From Ziziphus jujuba (lineage: Eukaryota > Streptophyta > Magnoliopsida > Rosales > Rhamnaceae): DNA of 64,000 nt. Positions within the stretch are counted from its first letter, which is position 1. The number at the start of each line of letters is the position of its first letter. Below are positions 48,030 through 59,660 of this stretch, piece by piece. Where the stretch lies: NCBI RefSeq assembly GCF_031755915.1, contig NC_083387.1, forward strand, positions 4,120,501 to 4,184,500, given 5' to 3'. Both the position numbers and the translations under genes were made by a program. The notes under the pieces were generated by a model that was not told the DNA's origin, made no database searches, and was given only the letters and a program-made list of their open reading frames with translations.

Positions 48030-49774
48030 ATGCCGTTTCCAATGAAGATCCAACCAATCGATTGTCACACGCTGCCTCATGAACCAACTTGTTTTGAGCC
48101 AGTTAAGCCGGTGGTAAAGTCGCGTCTCAAGCGGCTCTTCGAGCGCCAGTTTACGAGCGTATTGAAAACCTCCGTGGCGGAGAAGACCGGCGTCGATGAA
48201 CCGCATTTCTTGAAAGGCGGTTTCAATGGCTCGGATGAGTTCGAACCAAGCTCTGTGTGCTTAGCCAAGATGGTGCAGAATTTCATCGAGGAGAGCACCG
48301 ATAAAAGTTTAGCTACGGCGAAGTGTAGCCGGAACCGCGGCAACGATGGCTCTGTTGATGAATTGGATTTTTTCAGCGGTATTGGCGATTCGAATTTTGT
48401 TAACTGCAGTGAAGCATGTGAGATTCTTAAGGTAGATAAGCTATATGACCAATTTTCTTTATTCTTGTTTTTTCTTTTTCTTTCTCTTTTTGTTTTGCAA
48501 TTCCGAATTTTGCATGTTCGGAAAACGTTTTGAATTGCTTCCGTTTGTGTTTGGCTGAAAATTGTTTCCTTTCGTTGTCAGGGTCTGGTTCCTTGTGCCA
48601 GTGTTTGTGAAAGGAATTTGTTAGCGGACGCTGCGAAAATCGTTGAGAAGAGCAAGATCTGCAAGCCTAAAGACGATGTTAGCAGAATGATTGTTGCTGA
48701 TAGATTGTCAGCTATGGGATACAACGCTTCAATCTGCAAATCGCGTTGGGAAAAATCGCACTCCTATCCTGCCGGTACTTTCATTTGCTCTGTCTTACTG
48801 CAAATAATATACCTAAATGGTTCTGTTTGGACGCCGAGAAACGTTTAGAAATTAAACTATATTTCATCTCATTATTCGTCTCTGAATATTCCTAAATGGG
48901 TTCTGTTTGGACGCTGAGAAACGTTTAGAAATTAAAATATATTTCATCTCATTATTCGTCTCTGGCTAATGAAATTAATTCTAAGTAATACTCTGTAAGC
49001 CAAGAGAAATTTCAGATATACGGATTCAGTTAATTCCAAGTATAGAATTGAGGGGTTTTTTTTTTGTTTTTGACTTTTGCTCACAAAAAATATCTTCTTT
49101 TTCTGTTCTGTTTGTGTGCCGAGAAAATATAGGAAGAATAGAAAGTTTAGCGAGTCAACGAATGGAAAAACATGATATAATATTTGTTTTGATACACAGG
49201 AGAATACGAATACATAGACGTGATCATCCAAGGGGAGAGACTGCTAATTGACATTGATTTCAGATCAGAATTCGAAATTGCTCGACCGACAAAAACCTAC
49301 AAGACGATCCTTCAAACTCTTCCTTACATCTTCGTCGGTAAAGCCGATCGACTTCAGAGGATTATTTCCGTCGTATCGGAGGCGGCGAAGCAGAGTCTCA
49401 AAAAGAAGGGAATGCATATTCCACCATGGAGAAGAGCCGATTATGTGAGAGCCAAATGGCTCTCTCCTCACACCCGTGAAACGCTCTCATCACCATCATC
49501 AAAAGCCTCCGATTCGTTGCAGCGTGGAAAGAATGAGCCGGTTAAGCAGCCTTTGATCCTAACCGGCGAGTCTGAGCCGAGTTCCTGCGGCCAGAGAAAG
49601 TCGGTGGACGGTACCGTAGCCGAGTCTGTGTTTGATATGTCTGAAAGTTCAAGTGCGGGAGAGAAAAAGACGGTGGTCAACGATTGGAAACCACCGGAAC
49701 TCAAACCTAGGCGAGCCAGTGTTGGGGTAAAGATTGTCACCGGTTTGGCTTCTGTTATGGACGATGAGCCATGA
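48030..49774 (+). CDS. DUF506 (PDDEXK-like) family protein
   Basis: Exons 48030-48431, 48582-48774 and 49200-49774, GT-AG, in frame, about 389 aa. The start MPFPMKIQPID is the family's usual N-terminus. Further blocks: SSVCLAKMVQNFIEE, the Cys-containing stretch NLLADAAKIVEKSKIC, DDVSRMIVADRLSAMGYNAS, ICKSRWEKSHSYPAGEYEYI, then the core LLIDIDFRSEFEIARPT, LPYIFVGKADRLQRIISVVS and MHIPPWRRADYVRAKWLSP. Pfam places the family in a PDDEXK nuclease-like superfamily, but nuclease activity is not established; some Arabidopsis members repress root-hair elongation. The C-terminal ~110 residues are Ser/Pro-rich and probably disordered. Intron 2 carries a tandem duplication. AATAAA at about 49919 is a candidate poly-A signal. 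Confidence 0.94.
48812..48964 (+). repeat. About 79-bp tandem duplication in DUF506 intron 2
   Basis: Copies 48812-48884 and 48891-48964 share CCTAAATGG, TTCTGTTTGGACGC, GAGAAACGTTTAGAAATTAA and TTTCATCTCATTATTCGTCT, with only three or four differences. The intron is otherwise AT-rich; the duplication is recent by its similarity. Confidence 0.92.
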
Positions 49775-52700
49775 AATTTTGATTTTTGGTCCTTTTTTTT
49801 TTTTTTTTTTTTTTTCTTTTGACTGTCAGATAATCGAAAATCGTATATGCTTGTATGTTAGCATAACCACCGTTGATCCCCTTCTGTTTTTTAATGCAAG
49901 GGTCAGATTTACTAATATCAATAAAATTTCCAAGAATTATACTTCAATATCTTTGTTTGTTTAGTTTTACCCTCCCTCTTCTCTTTCCAATTTGTGTGTC
50001 GAAAATTTGAAAAATTGATTAAATACTTTGCGGGTGATTCAAGTTTTAAAGAATGATTATGTAATCCAAATTTATTTGGTAAGTTTCATATTCTTTGTTT
50101 AAATCCTATTTTCTGCAACAAGGTCGATATGTGTGTCAGCGGAATCGAAGGCCGATGAACAGGTAAGTTCCATCTTTTCTCTTTTATTCTTTTCAAAATT
50201 TGATCTTAATATTTAATTGTAGGTGGAACTTTAATTTGATGACGAAGAGAAAACAGACTCGTGCTGTCTCGAGCGTCGAGAGAGTTAGGCCTGGGAGGAA
50301 CTTGGTTATTTTATAGCCTCTGTTGTTGATTTTCTGGACTTGATGTTCGCTGGGTATATTTTGTTTAGATTTTTTTTTTTTAACAGAACTGGTTTTGGTA
50401 TAAAGTCTTAAACGATGCGTTTTGGTATGGCACCTCCGAGGAAAAAAAAAAAAAAAAAAAAGAAGAAGAAATGCTCCATTTTTCAAATTTCATTTTCAAT
50501 TTCCAATAGTCAGTTTCAACTTTTTAAAAACTCAGGTTAATCGCGTGAATAGACCTTTTTCGTCACACTCCCGGCTGAAGCTGCAGTCTCTTTATTTTTT
50601 ATTTTATTTTTTATTTTTTTCCCCCACCTAACATAAATTGAGAACTGTTTGCTGCATTTGGGCCATGGGAGGTTTGTGCCACAGAATTTTATGACCTTTC
50701 TATATATTATTGCTCCAAGTACGGAATTTGATGACTTTTGAAATAAAATAATTAGAAAAAAAATTTATAAAAATTAAAAATGAATGAAGCACACCATGAA
50801 ATTCTAAAAACACGTCAAAAAATGACACTTGTAAATTAAGATACCAACCTTGCGTTCGTACAAAGTTGGGGGGATTGTGGACTAAGTAAAAAAAGATAAA
50901 AAATAAATAAATAAATAAATAAGGGATTTGCCCAGATTCAAGATCTTTTACTTGTTATTTGGGCAATTCGATGGTCGGTGGTGTGTAAAAGTCCATGTAT
51001 TACTCCTGCCTGAACCTTCCATATAAACTTCAACACTTATTATTAGTTGGTTGTTTTTCAGACTTAAAATCGACCTTTCGATATTTTCTTTTTCATTTTT
51101 TTATTTATTTTTGGTTGAACCATTTATGTTTTCTTTATCTTTTAACAATCCTATTCCAACTACAAAATAAATCATAAAAGAAAAAGAACTGATGCTCATT
51201 GTTAATATATAAAACCCCTTTTTCTCAATTAAAGATTTTAGTTTTGTTGCTGAATTAAAATAATCTGTTTATAGAAAAAATAATAAATAAAGAACTACTT
51301 TTATCTGTTTTAAAAGAATACCTTCGAATATCTCTTTATATGTTATTTTTGCATAACATTGCTAAAAAATTATACGAATTGCCTATTATGCTATTCCAAT
51401 GGAAAATAACAAATTTTATCAACAACAATTTTAGTATCATATTTGAAATAAAAAATGAAATTGATAAAATTTATTAATAGATCATTCATTAATAAGGGAT
51501 GAAAGTCATGTATTTGTTTAGTAAAATTTATCTTTTAATCAGTCAAAGAATATTTAATTGTGAATCCCATGTCTTTTACCTTTTATGCGCACTCTCTCTA
51601 ATATGGTCCCACATCTTAGTTAAAATAAACGGTAAAATTTCACACCATTTTTTAGCATTTGTCATTAAAAAACAATATCAAAATTTGATATTAACATTTT
51701 TAATTATTATTGAAGAATTGATATTAATGTTAAATTTTAAAAAAGAATAAAATATTTGAGGTTGAAAATGCTGTAACATGACATCGTTTTTCTCTCACAT
51801 TTTATCTCTTTCATAAAATAGTTATTATTAATTATGTTCAATCTATCAAGACGAAAATTCAACAAAAATAAGATCTATCATGACGAAATGTTTCACATAT
51901 CCCTCGTGAAACCTCCTTGACGGTCTTAAAAATTTGTTTATTCTTTCTTTCAAAAAATTATTTCTATTTGCCCTTAAATGAACAAATTTATATGCAAAAG
52001 TGCAGCCTAGAGAAAGTCGTCGTTCTTGAAACTGCTGTCTAGCGTAATCCTTTACACCCTGCGCAGATAATGCTTTTAAAGTATAGTTTCATCTAACATG
52101 CACCGAGTTTTGTCGTTTCTGTGCCTCGTACTGAACCGGGTCCACTAAATATCTTGGAACTTGCAATCCTGACACCTTTCGGCTTATTATATTGCATTTT
52201 TAAAATTTTCAAATATATATATATATATATTTTGATGGCAGAACAATCATTGAGTTAGCAAAATTTGGTGAGAGTACCCAATATTAATTGGTAACTCTTC
52301 CATATCCATTACCCTGATATTATCTTAAAAATAAATAAATAATGAAAATGAATAAAAGGAGTTGGGGTTCCAATTGTGGGGTCAAATTTGCAAATATTAT
52401 AACAAGGAAAGGTTTTAAGCCATGTCCAAAGCTTTGAGATCGATGTTTTAACGTTTATGCTGTGAAAGCAGCCCCAAACCTACTTTACTCGACGACTCCA
52501 CCACTTTTGGCTTTGGATTGATCATGAAACGGTATAGTTTTGATTACTTGTGGGTTATATATATGAATTGGACAACCAATTGCTCGAGTTTTTAAGGTAG
52601 AAAAATTCTTTCTCAATTCAATGTTATTGCGTTTAGGAACTTTCTTTATCCATTGTTTACTTGAGCATAACTTATAGTACTGTCCACATTATCAATGTAA

Positions 52701-53228
52701 GAAACTTTCAATATAAAAGCCTAGGGTAATTAGATTGACAAAATGAAAAAATCGGGTACTTTCTGTTTTATAGAAATATTATTCGTCCTTTTTTCCTTTG
52801 TACCTTTTTTTTTTTTTTTTTTTCTTTTGAAGAGCTAGTTTGCTTTGCATTTGATTTTCACATGTTTATGCATATAAATTTTTATTGAAGGTAGGAATAG
52901 CACCAAATTCATCCCATACAACTCCGTCTACCGACATCCTTTAATTAAAAAGCTTTTAGAAAAGTTAAATTGAATATATTGAAATATCATGAGATATATT
53001 GAGCTGCTTTATAAATATCACATTGTTTATCACTATGGCACCAACATATAGGATATAAAATTAATATTTGTGCCGTGTTAGAATGGAAAGTTTCCTATCA
53101 TTAAAAAAAAAAAAATGTATTTAAACAAAAGTAGAAGAAATGGCACCCAATTCGTCACCCCAAAATGAACATATATTCGGATCGTTCTAATCTCCCTTGT
53201 CACCCTTAACAACAAGAAATACAAAAGT
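49775..53228. other. AT-rich region downstream of DUF506
   Basis: Begins with the DUF506 3'UTR. At 50116-50317 there is a small spliced-looking segment (see findings). Contains poly-A at 50443-50461, poly-T at about 52807-52823 and (TA)n at 52215-52230. No recognisable gene. Confidence 0.55.
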
Positions 53229-53594
53229 TTAATTCTTTCCATGTTTAGAAAATGTGCTATATATAAAAAAAAATTTAATTACTTCCATAAAGTTCCTCAC
53301 ATGTTCAATACACCAACACAAAATTTGAAAAGGAAAAATAAATGTGTAATAAAGTAAAGCTAAGCAGGTCAAATTAACCAAATTCTGTATGAAGCATGTG
53401 GTGAATTGCTCGGTAGGCCGTCTATGAAAAAGATGAAAAAATGGAATGCGCCAGTAACTTTTTATAAAGTAGTCAGCCTTCCTTTTAGTGGAAGCCTCAC
53501 CCGGCATTGGGATTCTGCAATTTTCGAAGGCAAAACCACTGTGTTGGTTGCAGAAGTCCATGATTTTGTCCTCACCTAATAATTCCATGCACAA
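53229..53594 (-). CDS. Unrecognised 121-codon ORF, doubtful gene
   Basis: The ORF starts at ATG 53594 and its first ~60 residues have balanced composition (GEDKIMDFCNQHSGFAFENC, MPGEASTKRKADYF), whereas the rest is hydrophobic and AT-driven (LALLYYTFIFPFQIL). It lies 130 bp from an inverted-repeat element. I know no family with this sequence. It could be an exon of a decayed gene or chance. Confidence 0.2.
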   Translation of the reverse strand: MCMELLGEDKIMDFCNQHSGFAFENCRIPMPGEASTKRKADYFIKSYWRIPFFHLFHRRPTEQFTTCFIQNLVNLTCLALLYYTFIFPFQILCWCIEHVRNFMEVIKFFFIYSTFSKHGKN

Positions 53595-53720
53595 TCGTAT
53601 TAAATTTTTTTTTTTTATTCCATTTTACCCCTTGTGGTAAAAAGTGAAAACCCAAATATCTATTTGTCCTAAATATAACTTTTTACCCTGTTAAATGTGA
53701 GCACACTGCCCAATTTTACC

Positions 53721-54510
53721 TTATTTATATTATTTAGGCTGGAAACTCGGAAAATTTGTAGCAATTTTATCAAAAGGTCCCGCCACTCGGTCTAAGTATT
53801 CAGTTGGCATCTAACGTCATCAGCATTGCATGAAGTGTCAGTGTTGAACATGTTAGATATTGTGAGCATGAGGTATAATCATGTCATTTTGTTTTTGACA
53901 ATAAAATTTTTGATGTTACGGAATTGGGAGAAAAACAAATACCAACGGAAACAAAGAAAACGAAGAATAAACACAAAATTAACGTGAAAATTTTTGACGG
54001 GAAAAATCACGGGCAGGAAGAACAAATCCAATATCGAAAGATTGGTACAAAAGGTGAGCCTGACTGCGCGATACCTTCTAACCCTAATTACAGCCGAAAA
54101 CTAAATATATATAGTACAGAAGAAACCCTAAAACTATCGGCCCGAGACCTCCGCTTCCACCACAGAGCCCCAAATTTTTCTCCAAAATTTAGTTTCACCA
54201 AATAGGTCGCACCGCAAGCTTTTCGAGTCGGGTCAACAAGAATTCGGATCACAAACTCTAACATTTGGATATATGTTTTCTTTAATATTTAGTTGATTTA
54301 TTAGATTAAAGGATATATATATTTTTTTAAAGTTCGATTGATTTATTTTATTATTATTATTATTATGTATATATAAATAATAATAAATTATGTATTATTA
54401 TTATTATTATTGACGTTAGATGCCAATTGAATTCTTAAGACCAAGTACCAGGACCTTTCGATAAAATTGCTAAAAATTTTCCGAGTTTCCAACCTAAATA
54501 ATATAAATAA
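53721..54510. mobile_element. Non-autonomous element with ~100-bp terminal inverted repeats
   Basis: Left arm 53721-53819 and right arm 54411-54510 are inverted copies. Shared blocks, read outside-in, are TTATTTATATTATTTAGG, TGGAAACTCGGAAAATTT, AGCAATTTTATC, AAAGGTCC and TTGGCATCTAACGTCA, about 85-90% alike. The 590-bp interior has no transposase: an ORF of 93 codons at 53924-54205 is not recognisable, and (TTA)n repeats precede the right arm. Long arms without an ORF suit a Mutator-like or foldback non-autonomous element. No clean 8-9-bp target duplication was found; TTAC occurs next to both ends (53716-53719, 54511-54514). Confidence 0.8.
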
Positions 54511-56944
54511 TTACGTTTAACGATTAGTACATCAAACACAATATACGCATGCATGTGTATATATTCTGAATTTGCAGTACTGCATTTGAGAACAGGGAAA
54601 ACAAAAAACAAATAAAGGCAATTTTTCCATCCCTTTCAAACTCTCTTTAAGGAAGAAAATTTAAACTAAAAAGCATTTTGTAAGTTTAACGAAGAAAGAA
54701 TCTTTTTTTTTTTTAAACTGGGAAAAACAAAATGCTGCCAAATAGTATCATCTGTATAGACCGAAGCCTTGTGCCACATGGATATACAGCATGGGACTAT
54801 GAGTATAACAATCATTCGAAGTACTAACGGGGTTTATTAAGATTTGAATTTCAACTTTCAAACTCACATATGTAAAGGCTGAATAATTTTTTTCTTCTAT
54901 ACTTGCCACCCTCTCTGCTGAAAAAAAAATCTCTTGCATCTTTAGTGGCAATTTGTTTTCATATAATATAGATATATATATATATATATATATATATGTG
55001 ACATTAAAGCAAAAAAAAAATATATGTGACAGGCTTCTCGTTCTTAAAGGGAGTAGTTGTTTAGCAGGTCGAATATGTTATTTTGTACGATAGATAGATC
55101 TAAAGATTGAGATTTCGAATCTTATTTCGCAACAAAATTATAAAATAAATTACCATAATTTTAAAAGAAAGAAATTTACATAGAATTTCACAAAACCCCA
55201 CGAGAAAGAAAAAAACAAAGAGAAAAACACAAGAAGATGAAAAATACAAATCCAAGTATTTAATGTCTCCAATAATAGTGGGATTTACGAAATTTATATG
55301 ATCCAATAGAAACAACCACCCATTTAACGGTGACGTAAAATGGGGACCAGAATCTTTATGGTCAGTATTGAGGGTAGTGGAGGGGTTAAGATTGGGACCA
55401 TAATCCATTGGAGAAGCAATATTACTCATATGTTAAATCCGGTTGTGTCCCGAGAGGAGCGAAAGAATAAGAAGAAAGAAGATTATTTCCCGTGAACTGT
55501 AATTTTCAAGTTTCAAAGCTAGTATTAGCAGTAGCTACTTTTTCTCTCCCTTGCTGTCGGTGCTATGAGGACACGGGAGTTTCGTTTAATGTCTGATGTG
55601 ATCCAAAGTCCAAACACAGCACTAGTCAGGACTCAGGGACAAGTCCATTCTCTTATGCCATTGAATTCAATTGTTTGATCTGTTTGTCTTGCCGTGTGTG
55701 GACCCACTACTTTAATGTCGCACAGTATCTTTCCTAGTGTCGTGTTTATATAGATATATGTATGCCAATTTCTAGCATCGTTACTTCTAGAACCCGCGAG
55801 TTGTCAAAAATCGATTCGTTTTTATCAGATTCAAAAAGAAAAAGTTCACAAATTAAACCTCTTTTTTTTATTTTTTGTATTATATTATTATCTTTTTTCT
55901 GCTTAGATTTTGCATGTCAAAGTTGGATGAGTGCAATGAATATATTATATATGTGATGCCGATCCCTCTAAGCTGTATGGTACGGGCTTCATCTTCACTT
56001 ACGGAATTTATGGAGTAGGCCCACCCAAACCAAACTATTGATGTAACAAATAAATTGTGCATATTGATGTGGGTTTTGTTCAACAAATTTTTAAGGAAAA
56101 CTTGCCTAGTTATTAAGAGAGCGAATAAAAAATAACTCCAAATAAGCAGGATTCATAAAATTTGGTGATTGAAGTTTCGGTTCCATGAAACTTTTTTATT
56201 TTTTAATTGAAAGTCTTGTGATTTAAATGTCCAGTTACATATTGAAAGTGGTTCTTATAAAATACATGTCTCTTTTTCTTTTTCTTTTTCCTTTTAATTT
56301 GCTGCCTAATGAATGCCTCCCTTGTATTCGTTCTTAAATTTTTTGACTAATGAGAGATTGCAAATTTCTTTGACAACCCATGTTCAAAAAAGTTGATGAT
56401 GACATATATATATATATATATATATATAGTCAGCCTTATGAGGATGATCTAATAGATTCAACTTTAAGTCTTTTTTCTTCGTTTTCCATCCACAATAACA
56501 GTTAAGATTTAAATTAAAAATATATCAAATATGAATATAATTATATATTAAAATGAAAATGAATATTGTTGAGATTCAATAATAAATAAATATAATATAA
56601 ATTTTACATCTTGATGTGATTTAATCAATATGGATGTGAGAGCTTGGTTTATTTTTTTGGGCTAATCTTAGTTGTAATTTACTCATATATATGTGCGATT
56701 ATGACACTAGCTTGAGTTTTTAGATATGAAAATGAAACCCACAGTACACCAGCCAAAGGATGCCGGTATTTGTAGATTTAATCTAATGGTAAAACAATTG
56801 AGGATGATATACCTTTATTTGTAGATTTAATCTAATAGTAAAACAATTAATAATAATATTCCTTTACATTTAGGGACTCTGCGTGAAAAATTTCCACCTC
56901 AGCTGTAGTGAGTTTATCTATTTATTTATTTATTTTTTGGTTGT
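54511..56944. other. AT-rich intergenic region
   Basis: Contains (TA)n at 54973-54997 and 56404-56427 and a 58-bp direct repeat of TTTGTAGATTTAATCTAAT at about 56768 and 56818. ORFs such as 55100-55429 have no recognisable domain. Confidence 0.55.
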
Positions 56945-57126
56945 AAGGTTTTATGGACAGTTTGATAGAGTTTAGCATAAAAAGCAAAAGACGTCCAGTC
57001 CTTACGCATGGACCATAACATGTTAGTCCAGCCCATGAAGCAGAGGATAAAGTTCGAAACTTTACTATACCAACCGGAAGAGTATCGGATAACAACAAAC
57101 CTGTGGATTAGGCAAGGATGAAAAAA

Positions 57127-57162
<36 letters not shown>

Positions 57163-59410
57163 GCTCTATTAGCAATTTTTGAAATTTTATTATTTGAATT
57201 AACATAATCAACAAATTTAATCTGGTCTGTTGGCATTGATGATCTTGACTCAGCAGTGGATTCACCAGTTTTGTCCTTGCCTACCTGCTGATTATTATTT
57301 ATATGCATCGTTCAACTAGCTGCTCAAGTTGTAATTTAAAATGTTTTTCATCTTGCAAGAAGAAATATTTTCTATTTCATTGTTAAATGTCCATTATAAA
57401 ATATTGGAGTATGATGGAAATGAGTAGAAAAGATTTAATATCTTTCTATGGATTATGAATAGAGATGAAAGAATGTTGAAGGAAATAGAAGGAAAATGCA
57501 AGAATTAATTAAGTCTATTTTAACCAATTTAATTTTCTACTCAATTTTTATCAAAATGAAAAATTGCTTACTAAAACCTTTTAATTTAAAAATTACCCTT
57601 ATTAATCATTAGCTAATGTGATTGATATTTGTAAACAATATGAACGGCATTATTATTATTTTTCTTTGTTTTCCTTTTATTTCCATTCATAATCATTTAA
57701 ACAACTATTAAGGGTGGTACGAATACGAGAAATTTGGTTTGAGTCTTTATATGTCCCATAGTTGCTTCGTTGGTTCGTGTATCTCATGCTACAGCCGCAT
57801 GACACAAATTTTTTTTTTTTTAAATACAAAAAATACAAATAACTTCAAACAACTATTATTAGTAGTATTATGTTTTTCTTTATTTGTTTTCTTTTATTTT
57901 CTCATTAAACTTATCATATATTATCCTCTTTATTACTCATCTAAAGAGACTGTAAACTTGATTGGCAATACATTAACAAAAATGTCACAAATGTTTTCAT
58001 CCTGATGTCCTAAGTAAACGGTATACATAAGGCATAATTTATAACCAACCAAACCACCAGAATGTTATTTAAAAAAAAAAAAAATTGGGACCAAAACTTA
58101 GAAAATCATAAAAACAATCTTCACATATAAAAATAAATTCAATGGTGCTATCTAAAAATATATTAATAATAAAAAATACGTAAAAAAATATTTATAAAAA
58201 GTAAAAATTAATAAGTGATTAAAAATATGAATATTTTAAATCTGTTAGATGTTATCGAATGATTAAAAATAAAAATAAAGCAATTAAAGCAAAAATAATA
58301 ATATAAGAACCTAGCTATAATTTTAAAAATAATAATGGTTGAAATTTAAAAAATAATTAAATATTAAAATATAGAAAAAATAATTAAACAATATAAATCT
58401 GAAGGTCAATAAAACTATATACAGAAACAAAAATTTTTCTTTTTGAAATATATAGAAACAAATCTACTCTATTAGTTGAATGAATTTCAATCAACATTGA
58501 CCCACATTGTTTAAATGTATTTCGGTCCACCTGGATCCTGATTGGTGTAAGGGTCCGATAATAAAATCTTGATTATAGATGGAATCATATAATTAATGAA
58601 AATTATTAGTAATGAAAATTCTTCGAACATGATTGAATGATTATAATAAATTGAATGAGCACATTTTATTTAAACCTTTTTATTTTATCTTAATTATATT
58701 TAAATTTTATATTTTTAAAGAATTATCACTATTCTATTTTAATTTTCATAATATGAAAAAATAAATTGTATATAAATTTTTTTTTTGTTCACCGATCAAA
58801 TTGTATATAATTTAAATTTCAAAGGTAGAGATGAAATACATTTTTAATTTAAGCAGATTTATATATGAAAACCACCAATCGATGACCATATGAACGGTTT
58901 GATGGGCTTTAGCAACAAAATCACAGAAGTCGGGCCCCGGACCAGAGCTGTTTAGTCCAGCCCAGAGGAAATAATTCGAAACTTTAAAATTACAATTCGG
59001 CACCAACCGATCAGATAGCTTTTCGGATTAGCGCCATTTGACGGATAGAATTAATATAAACGAATAAAATAGGATTTACTTGTAACGAAGCATGACGGCA
59101 CGGATCATTGCCACTCAGCAGTGGATGGATTTACCAATTTTGTCCCACAGAATGTTTTAAATTAGATTTTCAATTCTTAACAATTCAGTTCACGTCCGGA
59201 GAAAATCACAACACGAAACACATCTCCACCATGGCATAGGAGCTTTTTGTTTCACAATATTATCGTCTGCCTCTCACTATATTGGCCTACTTGCTGTTAC
59301 TTAAAAATGTTTTTCATTTTCCGAGAAGTAACATTTATCATTTTATTATCAATTAGACTTGGTAATACATTGACCAAAATGTCAAAAATGTATTTATCAA
59401 TGAAAGGTCA
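56945..59410. repeat. Two diverged copies of the sequence upstream of the ELC gene
   Basis: Copy A (about 56945-58010) and copy B (about 58880-59410) share, in the same order and orientation, GTTTGAT, TTTAGCA, GGACCA, TAGTCCAGCCCA, TTCGAAACTTTA, ACCAACCG, CTCAGCAGTGGAT, TTTTGTCC and GGCAATACATTAACAAAAATG / GGTAATACATTGACCAAAATG. Copy B ends 250 bp before the ELC start; copy A is followed by ~850 bp of AT-rich DNA without a gene. Copy A also holds a poly-A run at 57127-57158. The alignment is by eye and patchy. Confidence 0.6.
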
Positions 59411-59583
59411 ACCTAACTTAGATGGATTATTATATGGGGAGAGGGGGTAGCAGGAAACCTCCAAAATTTTTCCTGGATATTGCTTCTCTCTGGTCTTTCT
59501 TTATTAGGATAATCATAGAAATCAATATTATCCAACTCAAGCTATATAATCCATCAACCACCCAGCTTTAAAGAAATAAATGG

Positions 59584-59618
<35 letters not shown>

Positions 59619-59660
59619 GCTATATGCCAATTGTCAATTCTGATCAAGAACCAACCTTTA

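Noticed and set aside
59580..59660. Upstream in-frame ATG that would lengthen ELC by 27 residues
   Set aside because: The extension is mostly poly-Phe from a 29-nt T run and does not resemble TSG101/ELC N-termini; the ATG at 59661 directly precedes the UEV domain.
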